A DNA stretch of 64,000 nucleotides from Desulfomicrobium escambiense DSM 10707 (GTDB lineage Bacteria > Desulfobacterota > Desulfovibrionia > Desulfovibrionales > Desulfomicrobiaceae). Below the pieces are notes generated by a model. It was not told the origin of the DNA and made no database searches. It saw only the letters and a list, made by a program, of their open reading frames with translations. The DNA lies in NCBI RefSeq assembly GCF_000428825.1, contig NZ_AUAR01000001.1:62001-126000 (forward strand), given 5' to 3'. Made by a program: the position numbers and the translations under genes. Within the stretch, counting starts at the first letter, position 1. Every line of letters begins with the position of its first letter. This document shows positions 1-8,295 of this stretch, piece by piece.

Positions 1-723
1 AAGGACGAAGCCTTCGATCCCAAGCTGATCAAGGAATACGTAGGCCATTCCTTCTTCGACTATTCCGCTCCCGGCGGCCTGCATTACAGCGTCGGCGAGA
101 CCGTCCCCAACCCGGACAAGAAGGGCGCCTATAGTTTCGTCAAGGCTCCGCGCTACAAGGACAAACCCTGCGAAGTGGGCCCCTTGGCCCGCATGTGGGT
201 GGAAAACCCCGAACTCAGCCCCGTGGGCCAGAAGCTCCTCAAGGACCTGTATGGCATCGAGGCCAAGAACTTCCGCGACCTGGGCGACAAGGCCTTCTCC
301 ATCATGGGCCGCCACGTGGCCCGCGCCGAGGAGACCTGGATGGTGGCCACGGCCGTTGAGAAATGGCTCAAGGATGTCACGGCCGGCGGAGAAACCTACG
401 CCAAGCCCGAGCTCCCGGACGTCGGCGAAGGCACCGGCTTCACCGAGGCCCCCCGCGGCTCCCTGCTGCACTACCTGAAGATCAAGGACAAGAAGATCGA
501 AAGCTACCAGATCGTGTCCGCCACCCTCTGGAACGCCAACCCCCGCGACGACATGGGCCAGCGCGGTCCCATCGAGGAGGCTCTGATCGGCGTGCCGGTT
601 CCGGACATCAAGAATCCCGTCAACGTCGGGCGCCTCGTTCGCGCCTTTGACCCGTGACTGGGCTGTGCCGTGCACGTGCTGCACGCTGAAACCGGTGAAG
701 AACACGTCATCAACGTTGACTGA
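1..723 (+). CDS. hysA: [NiFeSe] hydrogenase large subunit, 3' part, selenoprotein
   Basis: C-terminal 240 residues of a periplasmic H2-oxidising/producing [NiFeSe] hydrogenase large subunit; the 5' end and the small subunit lie left of the window. The frame is open from base 1 and contains the conserved APRGSL motif (about 448-465). At 655-657 an in-frame TGA falls exactly where the first cysteine of the C-terminal nickel-binding DPCxxC motif belongs, giving DP-Sec-LGCAVH. Reading continues for 21 more codons to a TGA at 721-723. The 15 residues after the motif histidine match the short peptide that maturation proteases of this family remove. Treating 655-657 as a stop would truncate the enzyme and delete two nickel ligands. 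In known [NiFeSe] enzymes, for example Desulfomicrobium baculatum HysAB, Sec sits at this position. Confidence 0.95.
655..693 (+). promoter_or_regulatory. Selenocysteine UGA codon with candidate SECIS hairpin
   Basis: The recoded TGA (655-657) is followed by a hairpin inside the coding sequence. CGTGCA (669-674) pairs with TGCACG (680-685) around a 5-base loop, and the lower part can extend by weaker pairs between GG at 661-662 and CC at 692-693. The loop lies about 18-22 bases after the UGA, which fits the usual spacing of bacterial SECIS elements that recruit SelB. The hairpin is seen in the sequence; its SECIS role is inferred from the recoded codon and its position. Confidence 0.75.
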
Positions 724-745
724 TTCGTATCCGATGGATCATGAA

Positions 746-771
746 GGGCCGGGCGACCGGCCCTTTTTTTT
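746..771 (+). terminator. Rho-independent terminator after hysA
   Basis: A perfect 7-bp stem GGGCCGG/CCGGCCC (746-752 and 757-763) with a GCGA loop is followed by eight Ts. It lies 22 bases after the hysA stop and 60 bases before the protease gene, so hysD is expressed by read-through or from its own promoter. Confidence 0.9.
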
Positions 772-831
772 GAACGACGCCACAACGCAACGCGCCGCAA
801 CCAGGCGGCGCAGGATTTCGGAGAGCATGGC

Positions 832-1299
832 ATGAAAAGACTTTTGGTGCTTGGGGTGGGGAATCTGCTGCTGACCGACGATGGGGCGGGGGTGCACGCG
901 GTGCAGGACCTGTCCCGGGAGGAGTGGAACCCCGATGAGGTCGATTTTCTGGATGGCGCGACCTTCACCCAGGACATTTTCTACGTTTTTCAGGAATACG
1001 AGCGGGTGCTGGTCCTCGATTGCGTCAAGGGCGGCCGCGAGCCCGGCACCATCTACCGCTTCACCGAGGAAAATCTGCGGGAGAACGGGGAGCAGCGCCT
1101 CTCGCTGCACGACATCGACCTTCTCGATTCCCTCAGGATGGCGGAGCTGCTCGGCCACAAGCCGCAGACGCTCGTCGTCATCGGCATCGAACCCCTGACC
1201 ATCAGCGACTGGTCCATGGAACTGTCCGAACCCGTCAAGGCGAACTACCCGAAGTACCTGGAGGCCGCCCGGCGGGAAATCCGCGCCCTGTTGGCCTGA
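832..1299 (+). CDS. hysD: Hydrogenase maturation protease
   Basis: 155-residue endopeptidase of the HyaD/HybD family, which removes the C-terminal peptide of the hydrogenase large subunit after nickel insertion. The N terminus shows the family signature GxGNxLxxDDGxG, with the metal-probing Asp in DDG near residue 17. The second conserved acid region (GATFTQDIFYVF, then LDCV) and the late HD around residue 100 are also in place. Length is normal. ATG at 832 follows a GGAGAG Shine-Dalgarno. Its position directly behind hysA makes HysA the natural substrate. Cytoplasmic. Confidence 0.92.
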   Translation: MKRLLVLGVGNLLLTDDGAGVHAVQDLSREEWNPDEVDFLDGATFTQDIFYVFQEYERVLVLDCVKGGREPGTIYRFTEENLRENGEQRLSLHDIDLLDSLRMAELLGHKPQTLVVIGIEPLTISDWSMELSEPVKANYPKYLEAARREIRALLA

Positions 1300-1308
1300 C
1301 ATCAATAT

Positions 1309-1343
1309 AAAAGGCTCCGCCGGCAGCAACCGACGGAGCCTTT
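1309..1343. terminator. Bidirectional terminator between convergent genes
   Basis: AAAGGCTCCGCCGG and CCGACGGAGCCTTT form a nearly perfect 14-bp stem with a CAGCAA loop. Runs of A on the left and T on the right make it usable from both sides. It separates hysD from the convergent DUF2059 gene. Confidence 0.8.
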
Positions 1344-1364
1344 CATTCACTTCGCGCGCAAAAC

Positions 1365-1928
1365 CTATTCTTTCTTGCCTTCCTTCGATCCGGCCGGCGC
1401 GGCCTTGGCGGCCGGAGCCTCCTGGCCGGGAGCCTTGGCGCCCGCGGGCTCGAATTCCTTGCGCATTTCCTCGGTCAGGGTTTCGAGCTTGGGCACCACG
1501 CCCTGCATGTAGGTGCGGGCCACGGTCATGCTCTGCTGCATGAGCTCGGGCATCTTGGACGTGACCTTCTTGCCGAGGTCGGACTTGTAGAAATCCACCA
1601 GGCCCTTGGTCTCCTCTTCGGTGAAGACGGACGTGTACAGGTCCAGATACTGCGGCTTGACCTTGTCCCAGGCCATGTCCTCCTTGAGGATGGCGTCGAA
1701 GCGCTTGGAATACTTGTCGAGCTTGGGCTTGTCGGCTTCCTGGACGTTCATCTGGGCCGTGATCTGCTGGAAGATCATGGTCACCTGGGCCTTCATCTTT
1801 TCCATGACCATGTCGCCTTCGGTGATCTTGATCAGTTCCTCGGCCAGGGCCCGGTGCTCCTTTTCCCCGGCGACGGCCGTGGAGCAGGCAAGCATGAAAC
1901 ACAAAACAAAGGCAAATTTTCTCAACAT
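1365..1928 (-). CDS. DUF2059-family secreted protein
   Basis: 187 residues. The first 20 form a Sec signal peptide (MLRKFAFVLCFMLACSTAVA) with likely cleavage after AVA-G, so the protein is periplasmic. The remaining helical region (about 22-150) has the layout of DUF2059: repeated amphipathic helices with the conserved FTEEE...L..FY.S..GKK stretch near residues 100-120. The last 35 residues are a low-complexity Ala/Pro/Gly/Lys tail that may be unstructured. No enzymatic function is known for the family. A good AAGGAG Shine-Dalgarno precedes the ATG. It is transcribed alone; the downstream hairpin at 1309-1343 would end the message. Confidence 0.8.
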   Translation of the reverse strand: MLRKFAFVLCFMLACSTAVAGEKEHRALAEELIKITEGDMVMEKMKAQVTMIFQQITAQMNVQEADKPKLDKYSKRFDAILKEDMAWDKVKPQYLDLYTSVFTEEETKGLVDFYKSDLGKKVTSKMPELMQQSMTVARTYMQGVVPKLETLTEEMRKEFEPAGAKAPGQEAPAAKAAPAGSKEGKKE

Positions 1929-2099
1929 GTTGTCTCCTTAAGGGAAGGGCAGGGACCGGTCGTTTGGGCTGGGCGGATGCGCGCCGCTCGCGTGCCGGAG
2001 GGGGGCGGATATCGCCTGGACGGCTGCTCTCTAGTCCAAGCGGAGGCGGAAGACAAGTGGCGCGGGGACAGGCCTGGACCCGTCCCCGCACCGCGCGGC

Positions 2100-3281
2100 T
2101 CAGAGTTCGACCGTCACGAGGGACGCGGCTTTCTTGGCCTTGTTCACGGCTTTGTCGATGCTCTCGTCCCGGGCTACGACCACGCCCATGCGGCGCTTGC
2201 CGCCGACCTCGGGCTTGCCGAAGAGGCGCAGGTCCGTGTCGGGTTCGGCCAGGGCTGCTTCGAGGTTGCCGAAGCGGACCCGGTTCGATGTGCCTTCGAC
2301 CAGGATGACGCTTGAGGCCGAGGGACCGTGCTGGCGGATGACGGGCACGGGCAGGCCGAGGATGGCTCGGGCGTGCAGGGCGAACTCCGAGAGGTCCTGG
2401 GAGATGAGGGTCACCAGGCCCGTGTCGTGGGGGCGCGGGGAGACCTCGCTGAAATAGACCGTGTCGCCCTTGATGAACAGTTCCACGCCGAAGATTCCGC
2501 GGCCGCCCAGGGCGCCCGTCACGGCCTCGGCCATGCGCCGGGCTTCGGCCAGGGCGGCCTGGCTCATGGGCTGGGGCTGCCAGGACTGCTGGTAGTCGCC
2601 GTCCTTCTGGTAGTGCCCGATGGGCTCGCAGAAGGTCGTGCCGCCGATGTGGCGCACGGTCAGCAGGGTGATCTCGTAGTCGAAGTCCACGAAGCCCTCG
2701 ACGATGACCTTGCCCTTGCCCGTGCGACCGCCTTCCTGGGCGTATTTCCACGATTTCTCGGCGTCGGCCGGAGTCTTGACCACGGACTGCCCCTTGCCCG
2801 AGGAACTCATGATGGGCTTGACCACGCACGGCGTGCCCACGGCCTCCACGGCCGCCAGGTATTCCTCGTAGGTTTCGGCGAAGCGGTAGGGCGAGGTGGC
2901 CAGGCCCAGCTCCTCGGCCGCCAGGCGGCGGATGCCCTCGCGGTTCATGGTCAGCTTCGCGGCGCGGGCCGTGGGGATGACCGTGACCCCCTCTGCTTCC
3001 AGTTCCAGCAGGGTGTCCGTGGCGATGGCCTCGATCTCGGGGACGATGAAGTCCGGCCGCTCGCTCTCGATGATGCGGCGCAGGGCCTGCCCGTCGAGCA
3101 TGGACACCGTGTGGGAGCGGTGGGCGACCTGCATGGCCGGGGCATTTTCGTACCTGTCCACGGCGACGACCTCGACGCCGAGGCGCTGCAGTTCAATGAC
3201 CACTTCCTTGCCCAGTTCGCCGGAGCCGAGCAGGAGCACCTTGGTGGCCGTGGGGGAGAGGGGGGTTCCTATGTGCGCCAT
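2100..3281 (-). CDS. purT: Formate-dependent phosphoribosylglycinamide formyltransferase (GART 2)
   Basis: 393-residue ATP-grasp enzyme that makes formyl-GAR from GAR, formate and ATP in purine synthesis, bypassing the folate-dependent PurN. The N-terminal nucleotide-fold motif [11 protein letters not shown] is at residues 16-26. The ATP-grasp core carries the [12 protein letters not shown] loop, [13 protein letters not shown] and the Mg-binding [22 protein letters not shown] segment. Length is typical for PurT. The start is set by a GAGG eight bases before the ATG. It is a single-gene unit, consistent with free formate being available in a sulfate reducer. I found no purine riboswitch in its 5' region. 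Confidence 0.95.
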   Translation of the reverse strand: MAHIGTPLSPTATKVLLLGSGELGKEVVIELQRLGVEVVAVDRYENAPAMQVAHRSHTVSMLDGQALRRIIESERPDFIVPEIEAIATDTLLELEAEGVTVIPTARAAKLTMNREGIRRLAAEELGLATSPYRFAETYEEYLAAVEAVGTPCVVKPIMSSSGKGQSVVKTPADAEKSWKYAQEGGRTGKGKVIVEGFVDFDYEITLLTVRHIGGTTFCEPIGHYQKDGDYQQSWQPQPMSQAALAEARRMAEAVTGALGGRGIFGVELFIKGDTVYFSEVSPRPHDTGLVTLISQDLSEFALHARAILGLPVPVIRQHGPSASSVILVEGTSNRVRFGNLEAALAEPDTDLRLFGKPEVGGKRRMGVVVARDESIDKAVNKAKKAASLVTVEL

Positions 3282-3369
3282 GTGTACCTCGCAGTAAAAT
3301 TGATGTGTTCGGTGGCCGAAGCCCTAGCCCAAGTCGCCGCGGTTGGCCAGAGCGGGGACGGGATAAGGC

Positions 3370-3399
3370 TTGACGCATGCCCGCGCCGCGGGCCATAGA
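3370..3399 (+). promoter_or_regulatory. Possible sigma-70-type promoter for the ACT/UPF0210 pair
   Basis: TTGACG (3370-3375) resembles a -35 box, and CATAGA (3394-3399) after an 18-base spacer is a weak -10. It lies 30 bases before the ACT gene start in the spacer to the divergent purT. The -10 match is poor, so this is tentative. Confidence 0.25.
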
Positions 3400-3428
3400 T
3401 CGTGACTTTCCTGAGGATCGGAGGTTCC

Positions 3429-3980
3429 ATGAACAAATTCGTATTGTCGGTCATCGGCAAGGACAAGCCGGGCATTCTGGCAAAAATATCGACCATTCTG
3501 TTTGCGCACGGCTGCAACATCGAGGACGTCAGCCAGACCATTTTGCAGACGGAGTTCGCATCCATATTCATCGTTCTCAACCCCGAGGGGCACCCCCTGG
3601 ACACGATCGGCGCCGCGCTGAACGAGGCCTTGGGCGGCATGGGGCTGAGCGCCCATCTGAGTCCCATGACCTCGGCCGCCGCGCCGGTCCCGGCCCAGAG
3701 CCAGCCCTTCGTCATCACCACCCGCGGCGTGGACAAGCCCGGCACCATCTCGGCCGTGACCACGGCCATCGCCTCCCTGGCCTGCAACGTGGTCAACTTC
3801 CGGGCCATCATCACCCAGGAGGACGGCGTGGACGAGATGATCATGATCTTCGAGGTCGACATGCCCATGGGCGTCGATCATCGGCAGCTTCGGCAGGTCA
3901 TGCAGCAGGTTTGCGCGGGCTTCGGGCTGGACGTCTCGGTCCAGCACCGCGAAATTTTCGAAACGATTCACCGAGTCTAG
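3429..3980 (+). CDS. Two-ACT-domain regulatory protein (GcvR/UPF0237-like)
   Basis: 183 residues made of two ACT domains, about 3-80 and 92-170. Each begins with the typical strand-helix signature ([14 protein letters not shown] and [14 protein letters not shown]). ACT domains bind amino acids or similar small ligands and usually regulate a partner protein. There is no catalytic domain. ATG at 3429 is preferred over a GTG at 3402 because CGGAGG sits six bases upstream. The stop is 10 bases before the UPF0210 gene, so the two are co-transcribed. ACT (UPF0237) and UPF0210 genes are paired in many bacteria, usually with a single ACT domain. Confidence 0.88.
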   Translation: MNKFVLSVIGKDKPGILAKISTILFAHGCNIEDVSQTILQTEFASIFIVLNPEGHPLDTIGAALNEALGGMGLSAHLSPMTSAAAPVPAQSQPFVITTRGVDKPGTISAVTTAIASLACNVVNFRAIITQEDGVDEMIMIFEVDMPMGVDHRQLRQVMQQVCAGFGLDVSVQHREIFETIHRV

Positions 3981-3990
3981 GAGGCCCGAC

Positions 3991-5364
3991 ATGCTCAACG
4001 ACCGCGAGGTCCTCTCCACCCTGTCCATGATCAAGAACGAGAATCTGGACGTGCGCACCGTGACGCTTGGTATCAGCCTGCTCGAATGCGCGTCCCACGA
4101 TCTCCCGCGTTTCACCGACGCCATATACAAGCGCATCACCACCCTGGCCAAGGACCTTGTCGCCGTCTGCGACGAGGTCGGCGACCGCTACGGCATCCCC
4201 GTGGTCAACAAGCGCATCTCCGTCAGCCCCATCGCCGTGGCAGCCGCGCCCTTTGACAGCCGCGGCATGGTTGAGGTGGCCAAGACCCTGGACCAGGCGG
4301 CCCGGGACGTGAAGGTCGACTTCATCGGCGGTTTCGGCGCCCTGGTCGAGAAGGGCATGGCCAAGGGCGACCTAGCCCTCATCGAGGCCATCCCCGAGGC
4401 CCTGGACGTGACCGAGCGCATGTGCTCGTCCGTCAACGTGGCCTCGACCCGCGCCGGCATCAATATGGACGCCGTGGGGCTCATGGGCCGCACCATCAAG
4501 GCCACGGCCGAACGCACCAAGGACCGCGACGGCCTGGGCTGCGCCAAGCTCGTGGTCTTCGCCAACATCCCCGAGGACGTGCCCTTCATGGCCGGCGCCT
4601 ATCTGGGCGTGGGCGAGGCCGGTTCGGTCATCAACGTCGGCGTCAGTGGCCCCGGCGTGGTCAGGAAGGCCATCGACCGCGCCCTGCAGGACAACCCCGG
4701 CGCCCACTTGGGCGAACTGGCCGACGTCATCAAGCGCACGGCCTACAAGGTCACGCGCGTGGGCGAGATCATCGGCCGCGAGGTGGCCCGCATCCTGGCC
4801 GTGGAGTTCGGCATCGTGGACCTGTCCCTGGCCCCGACGCCCAACGTCGGCGACAGCGTGGGCGAGATCTTCCAGTCCCTGGGCCTGGGCGCCATCGGCG
4901 TGCCCGGCTCCACGGCGGCTCTGGCCATGCTCAACGACGCGGTCAAGAAGGGCGGCGCCTTCGCCAGTTCCCGCGTGGGCGGCCTGAGCGGCGCCTTCAT
5001 CCCCGTCAGCGAGGATCTGAACATCGCCGCAGCGGCCGCCGGCGGACAGCTCTGCCTGGAGAAGCTGGAGGCCATGACCGCGGTCTGCTCCGTGGGCCTG
5101 GACATGGTCGCCCTGCCCGGCGACACCACGGCCGAGACCATCTCCGGCATCATCGCCGACGAGATGGCCATCGGCATGATCAACAAGAAGACCACGGCCG
5201 CCCGGCTCATCCCCGTGCCTGGCAAGAAGGCCGGTGACAAGGTGCATTTCGGCGGCCTGCTGGGCGAAGCCGAAATCATGCCCGTGCGCAGCAACGCCGT
5301 CTCGGGCGGCTTCGTCAGTCGCGGCGGGGCGATCCCCGCGCCGCTGCAGGCGCTCATCAACTGA
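3991..5364 (+). CDS. UPF0210 (DUF711, PFL-like) protein
   Basis: 457-residue member of UPF0210, a cytoplasmic family whose fold is related to pyruvate formate-lyase/ribonucleotide reductase barrels but whose reaction is unknown. The conserved N-terminal motif [18 protein letters not shown] is present, as are the glycine-rich stretches [16 protein letters not shown] and [13 protein letters not shown] typical of the family. Length is normal (about 450). It follows the ACT protein by 10 bases with AGGAGG-like spacing. The partner ACT protein suggests that ligand binding controls it. Function is not assigned. Confidence 0.88.
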   Translation: MLNDREVLSTLSMIKNENLDVRTVTLGISLLECASHDLPRFTDAIYKRITTLAKDLVAVCDEVGDRYGIPVVNKRISVSPIAVAAAPFDSRGMVEVAKTLDQAARDVKVDFIGGFGALVEKGMAKGDLALIEAIPEALDVTERMCSSVNVASTRAGINMDAVGLMGRTIKATAERTKDRDGLGCAKLVVFANIPEDVPFMAGAYLGVGEAGSVINVGVSGPGVVRKAIDRALQDNPGAHLGELADVIKRTAYKVTRVGEIIGREVARILAVEFGIVDLSLAPTPNVGDSVGEIFQSLGLGAIGVPGSTAALAMLNDAVKKGGAFASSRVGGLSGAFIPVSEDLNIAAAAAGGQLCLEKLEAMTAVCSVGLDMVALPGDTTAETISGIIADEMAIGMINKKTTAARLIPVPGKKAGDKVHFGGLLGEAEIMPVRSNAVSGGFVSRGGAIPAPLQALIN

Positions 5365-5426
5365 GGTTGAGGCTGACCGGGTTTTGGGATAGCGGGCGGT
5401 GCATGACATCACCGCCGGAGGGATCC

Positions 5427-5804
5427 ATGAACACCAAGGACGTTTTCGGGAAGGACCGGATAGCGGCAGCCCTGGCCGCGGGCACTATTCTGCTCCTGTT
5501 CGTCTTCTTCTACGCCCTGCACCAGAACGTGGCAGGGCTCGGCCGCGAAATCGAGGAGCTCAAGCGCCTCAACGGCGCGGTGCTGGAACTGGATGCGCGC
5601 CATGCCGTCCTCGACGGCAAGGTCACCGAGCTTGCGACCCTGCCGCGCCGCACCTCGGCCATGGCCATGGAAAACCAGGTCAAGGCCATGGCCCACGCGG
5701 CCGAGGATCTCGACCGCCGGCTCGACGGCCGGCAGCGTGAACGGCTCGCCGCCGTCCGCGCCCTGCTGCAGGAGATCGGCGAGGACTTGCACGAGACGAA
5801 ATGA
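5427..5804 (+). CDS. Small membrane-anchored coiled-coil protein
   Basis: 125 residues of unrecognised family. Residues 11-30 (AAALAAGTILLLFVFFYALH) form one transmembrane helix. The rest is a charged, heptad-rich region, probably coiled coil, ending in EDLHETK. The basic/polar N terminus and long C-terminal tail suggest a single-pass inner-membrane protein, but the orientation is uncertain. ATG at 5427 follows CCGGAGG; a TTG start at 5367 lacks such a site. It may be a read-through partner of the UPF0210 gene 62 bases upstream. A strong terminator follows. Confidence 0.6.
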   Translation: MNTKDVFGKDRIAAALAAGTILLLFVFFYALHQNVAGLGREIEELKRLNGAVLELDARHAVLDGKVTELATLPRRTSAMAMENQVKAMAHAAEDLDRRLDGRQRERLAAVRALLQEIGEDLHETK

Positions 5805-5936
5805 TCTGTCGCGACATCGCTGCCCACCGTCTCGAACGAGACCGAGCGTCATTTTCGTGGTTGCGTTCGTCGGGATGGCGGCAGTCCGTTCGATAAATGG
5901 CAAGGAGCCCCTCCTTCAAGGGGATGACGACGATTG

Positions 5937-5975
5937 AAAGAGGGCCCGGGAGTGCAGACTTCCGGGCCCTCTTTT
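5937..5975 (+). terminator. Strong rho-independent terminator
   Basis: A 13-bp perfect stem AAAGAGGGCCCGG/CCGGGCCCTCTTT (5937-5949 and 5962-5974) with a 12-base loop ends in TTTT. It closes the transcript of the ACT/UPF0210/coiled-coil group and insulates the rnf operon. Confidence 0.9.
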
Positions 5976-6075
5976 CATTGTGCTGCAGCGTTTGCCCGAG
6001 GATGGCGGGGGATGGCGTTTTGGCGGTGCGGATGGCCGGTGCGCCGGTCTGGGCGCGGTTTTCGCGTATGACGTT

Positions 6076-6284
6076 CACGGTCGATAAAATCTGATTAAAA
6101 CAGTTGAGTTACAGAATGTTTCGAGATTTATGTTTACAAAAAATCGATAATTGAATAGGGCAACACGCAGGCCTATTTTTCAATAGGTTTAAATCGTCCA
6201 GCTGTTTGTATCTTGTCTGAGATGGATGCTTGCGGGAAGCATCCTGTCTTTAGTTGCGTCAAACCGGAGCACAAGGACACTGCC
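6076..6284 (+). promoter_or_regulatory. AT-rich leader of the rnf operon with alternative hairpins
   Basis: This stretch is far more AT-rich than its surroundings and must hold the rnf promoter, although I cannot fix -35/-10 boxes with confidence. It contains AATAGG (6154-6159), CCTATT (6172-6177) and AATAGG (6182-6187). The middle element can pair with either flank, giving two mutually exclusive hairpins about 100-130 bases before the first start codon. This could be an operator or an attenuator-like switch. No T-run follows, so it is not a simple terminator. Confidence 0.35.
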
Positions 6285-7034
6285 TTGAAAAAACGTTACG
6301 TACCCATCACCATTGTCTGCGGTATGTTGGCAATCCTGGCCCTGGGCGGCCAGTTCACGCCAGCCCCTTCGGAAGAGCTGCCTGTTCGTCTTCGGTTGGA
6401 CAATAAAGGCGGCGATGTAGTTTTCACCCACTCGCGTCACGTGAAATACGTAGAGAGTAGTGGCGGGAACTGCGCGAAATGCCATCATGAAAGCGAGACG
6501 CCGGGCCTGACGCCGCTGCCGTGCGGTTCCTGCCATGCGACCGAGTTCGACGCCAAGTTCACTTCGGACCATCAGACTCAACTGCCGGCCGACACCTGCA
6601 CCCGCTGTCACCATGCCGAGATGGGCAAGCTCAAATGGAGCCATGACGATCACGTGACCCAGTACACGACCGCGTGCACCGACTGTCACCACGACACGAG
6701 CATCGAGGCCGAGCCGGGCGCGTGCAACCAGTGCCACGGCGAAAAGGCCGACGGCAACACCCCTGCCCTGCGCGATGCAGTGCACGCCAAGTGCGAAAGC
6801 TGCCACGCCGAGATGTACGAAAAGAAGCTGGAGGGATGCAGCGAGTGTCATGAACTGCTTCCCGGCAAGACCGGCCCCGCGCAGCCTTCGTGCAATTCCT
6901 GCCATTACGATACGGACGCCACTCCGTTGCCGCATCGCATGGATTCGTTCCACGATCAGTGCATGAAGTGTCACGAAGAGGCTGGCAAAGGGCCTTTTGG
7001 CGATAAATCCTGTACCCGCTGTCATACCAGGTAA
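6285..7034 (+). CDS. Decaheme cytochrome c of the Rnf operon (DhcA-like)
   Basis: 249-residue periplasmic cytochrome with ten CxxCH heme-c motifs spread from residue 60 to the C terminus; the last, CTRCH, is three residues from the end. The start is taken as TTG at 6285 because AAGGAC lies just upstream and the first residues become MKKRYVPITIVCGMLAILALG, a good signal peptide or N-terminal anchor. A TTG at 6213 in the same frame would bury that signal. In Desulfovibrio a decaheme cytochrome gene also heads the rnf operon, and the cytochrome is thought to exchange electrons between the periplasmic cytochrome c3 pool and Rnf. It is seven bases from rnfC. Confidence 0.9.
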   Translation: MKKRYVPITIVCGMLAILALGGQFTPAPSEELPVRLRLDNKGGDVVFTHSRHVKYVESSGGNCAKCHHESETPGLTPLPCGSCHATEFDAKFTSDHQTQLPADTCTRCHHAEMGKLKWSHDDHVTQYTTACTDCHHDTSIEAEPGACNQCHGEKADGNTPALRDAVHAKCESCHAEMYEKKLEGCSECHELLPGKTGPAQPSCNSCHYDTDATPLPHRMDSFHDQCMKCHEEAGKGPFGDKSCTRCHTR

Positions 7035-7041
7035 GACCATC

Positions 7042-8238
7042 ATGATGAAATTACGCCTGAACACCTCGGTTGAAATCAAGGGCAGTCTCCAGGACATCCC
7101 CGCACCCGCTGCTGTCCGGATTCCCATTCAGAAGAAGCACAAGCCCGTGGTCAAGAAGAAGCAGATCGTCGGGCGCGGCCAGGTCATCGCCGAGAATCCG
7201 TCCAAGGGTGCCTACAATCTCGGTTTCGTCCATGCGAGCATCGACGGCATGGTCGAGGACATCCTGCCCGATGCCATCATCATCGGCCCCATCCCCGCGC
7301 CCAAGGAAGGGGAGGAGGCGGCCGTCCCCGCGCGTCCCGCCCCCTGCGCCGAACTCGACACGCTGGCCGGCGAGGAACTCTGCCGCAAGCTGCTCGAACT
7401 CGGCATCGACACGAGCGGTCTGCACGCCACACGCACCCTCATCATCAACGGCCTCAACCCCGAGCCGGGGGTCATCGTCAGCGAACAGCTGGTCAAGGAC
7501 GCCCAGGTCACCCTCAAGGCCGGCATCCAGCTTATCGAGAAGGCTCTCAAGCCCGGCACGATCAAGCTCGTGGTCGCCTCGGGCAAGCAGATCTCCCTGC
7601 ATGGCTGCACGACGGTGGGCGCCAGCGACGCCTACCCGGCCACCATCGACCCCCTCGTGGTCTATGCGGCCACGGGTGCCGAACGGCCCGACAACGTGGA
7701 CGTCATTTCCGTCGCGGAGCTCTATGCCGTGGGTCGCGTGGCCGAGGCGAAGCTGCCCCTCACGGAGACCGTGGTCAGCATCGGCGACAAGACCTTCGTC
7801 GTCCCCGTTGGCATGGCCGTACAGGATCTCCTGAGCGTGGCCGGCGCATCTGCGGGCACGGACAAGAAGGTTGCCCTCGGCGGGCCCATGCGGGGCGAGG
7901 CCATTTTCGACCTGTCCGCAGGCGTCCCGAAAAACTGCTCGGCGGTCACGCTGGTGGAGGAGGGGCTCTTTCCTCCGGTTCAGCCCAACCCGTGCATCAA
8001 TTGCGGCGAGTGCGTCCTGGCCTGTCCGGCGCGCATCCAGCCGGGCATGCTGTCCCGTTTCGCCGAATTCAAGATGTTCGACAGCGCGAGAAACGAGCAT
8101 GTCGGTGCCTGTCTGGAATGTGGCATGTGCACGTTCGTTTGTCCGGCCAACCGGCCTGTTCTGCAATACATTCTCTTGGCCAAGCAATTCCTGGCTGCCC
8201 AGGATGCTGATGTGGCGACCTGTCGACTCCAGGATTGA
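7042..8238 (+). CDS. rnfC: Rnf complex subunit C
   Basis: 398-residue peripheral subunit of the ion-translocating ferredoxin:NAD+ oxidoreductase. RnfC carries the NADH/FMN site facing the cytoplasm in this family. Two [4Fe-4S] motifs are visible near the C terminus: CINCGECVLACP starting at residue 318 and CLECGMCTFVCP at 357. The middle contains the Rossmann-like and SLBB regions (for example VVYAATGAERPDNVDVIS and VPVGMAVQDLL). Two adjacent ATGs (7042, 7045) are possible starts, with a weak AGG upstream. It follows the cytochrome immediately, so translational coupling is likely. Confidence 0.93.
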   Translation: MMKLRLNTSVEIKGSLQDIPAPAAVRIPIQKKHKPVVKKKQIVGRGQVIAENPSKGAYNLGFVHASIDGMVEDILPDAIIIGPIPAPKEGEEAAVPARPAPCAELDTLAGEELCRKLLELGIDTSGLHATRTLIINGLNPEPGVIVSEQLVKDAQVTLKAGIQLIEKALKPGTIKLVVASGKQISLHGCTTVGASDAYPATIDPLVVYAATGAERPDNVDVISVAELYAVGRVAEAKLPLTETVVSIGDKTFVVPVGMAVQDLLSVAGASAGTDKKVALGGPMRGEAIFDLSAGVPKNCSAVTLVEEGLFPPVQPNPCINCGECVLACPARIQPGMLSRFAEFKMFDSARNEHVGACLECGMCTFVCPANRPVLQYILLAKQFLAAQDADVATCRLQD

Positions 8239-8295
8239 TGACATTGCCGTTCTTTTTGGTGCAACAAGATAAGAACAAAGAAAGGATAAGAGCAC

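Noticed and set aside
655-657. TGA as the true stop of the hydrogenase gene
   Set aside because: The downstream codons complete the conserved nickel motif and the cleaved tail, so the codon is recoded.
739-2829. Long minus-strand open frame across hysD and purT
   Set aside because: Low-complexity Arg/Gly/Pro-rich shadow of real genes in other frames.
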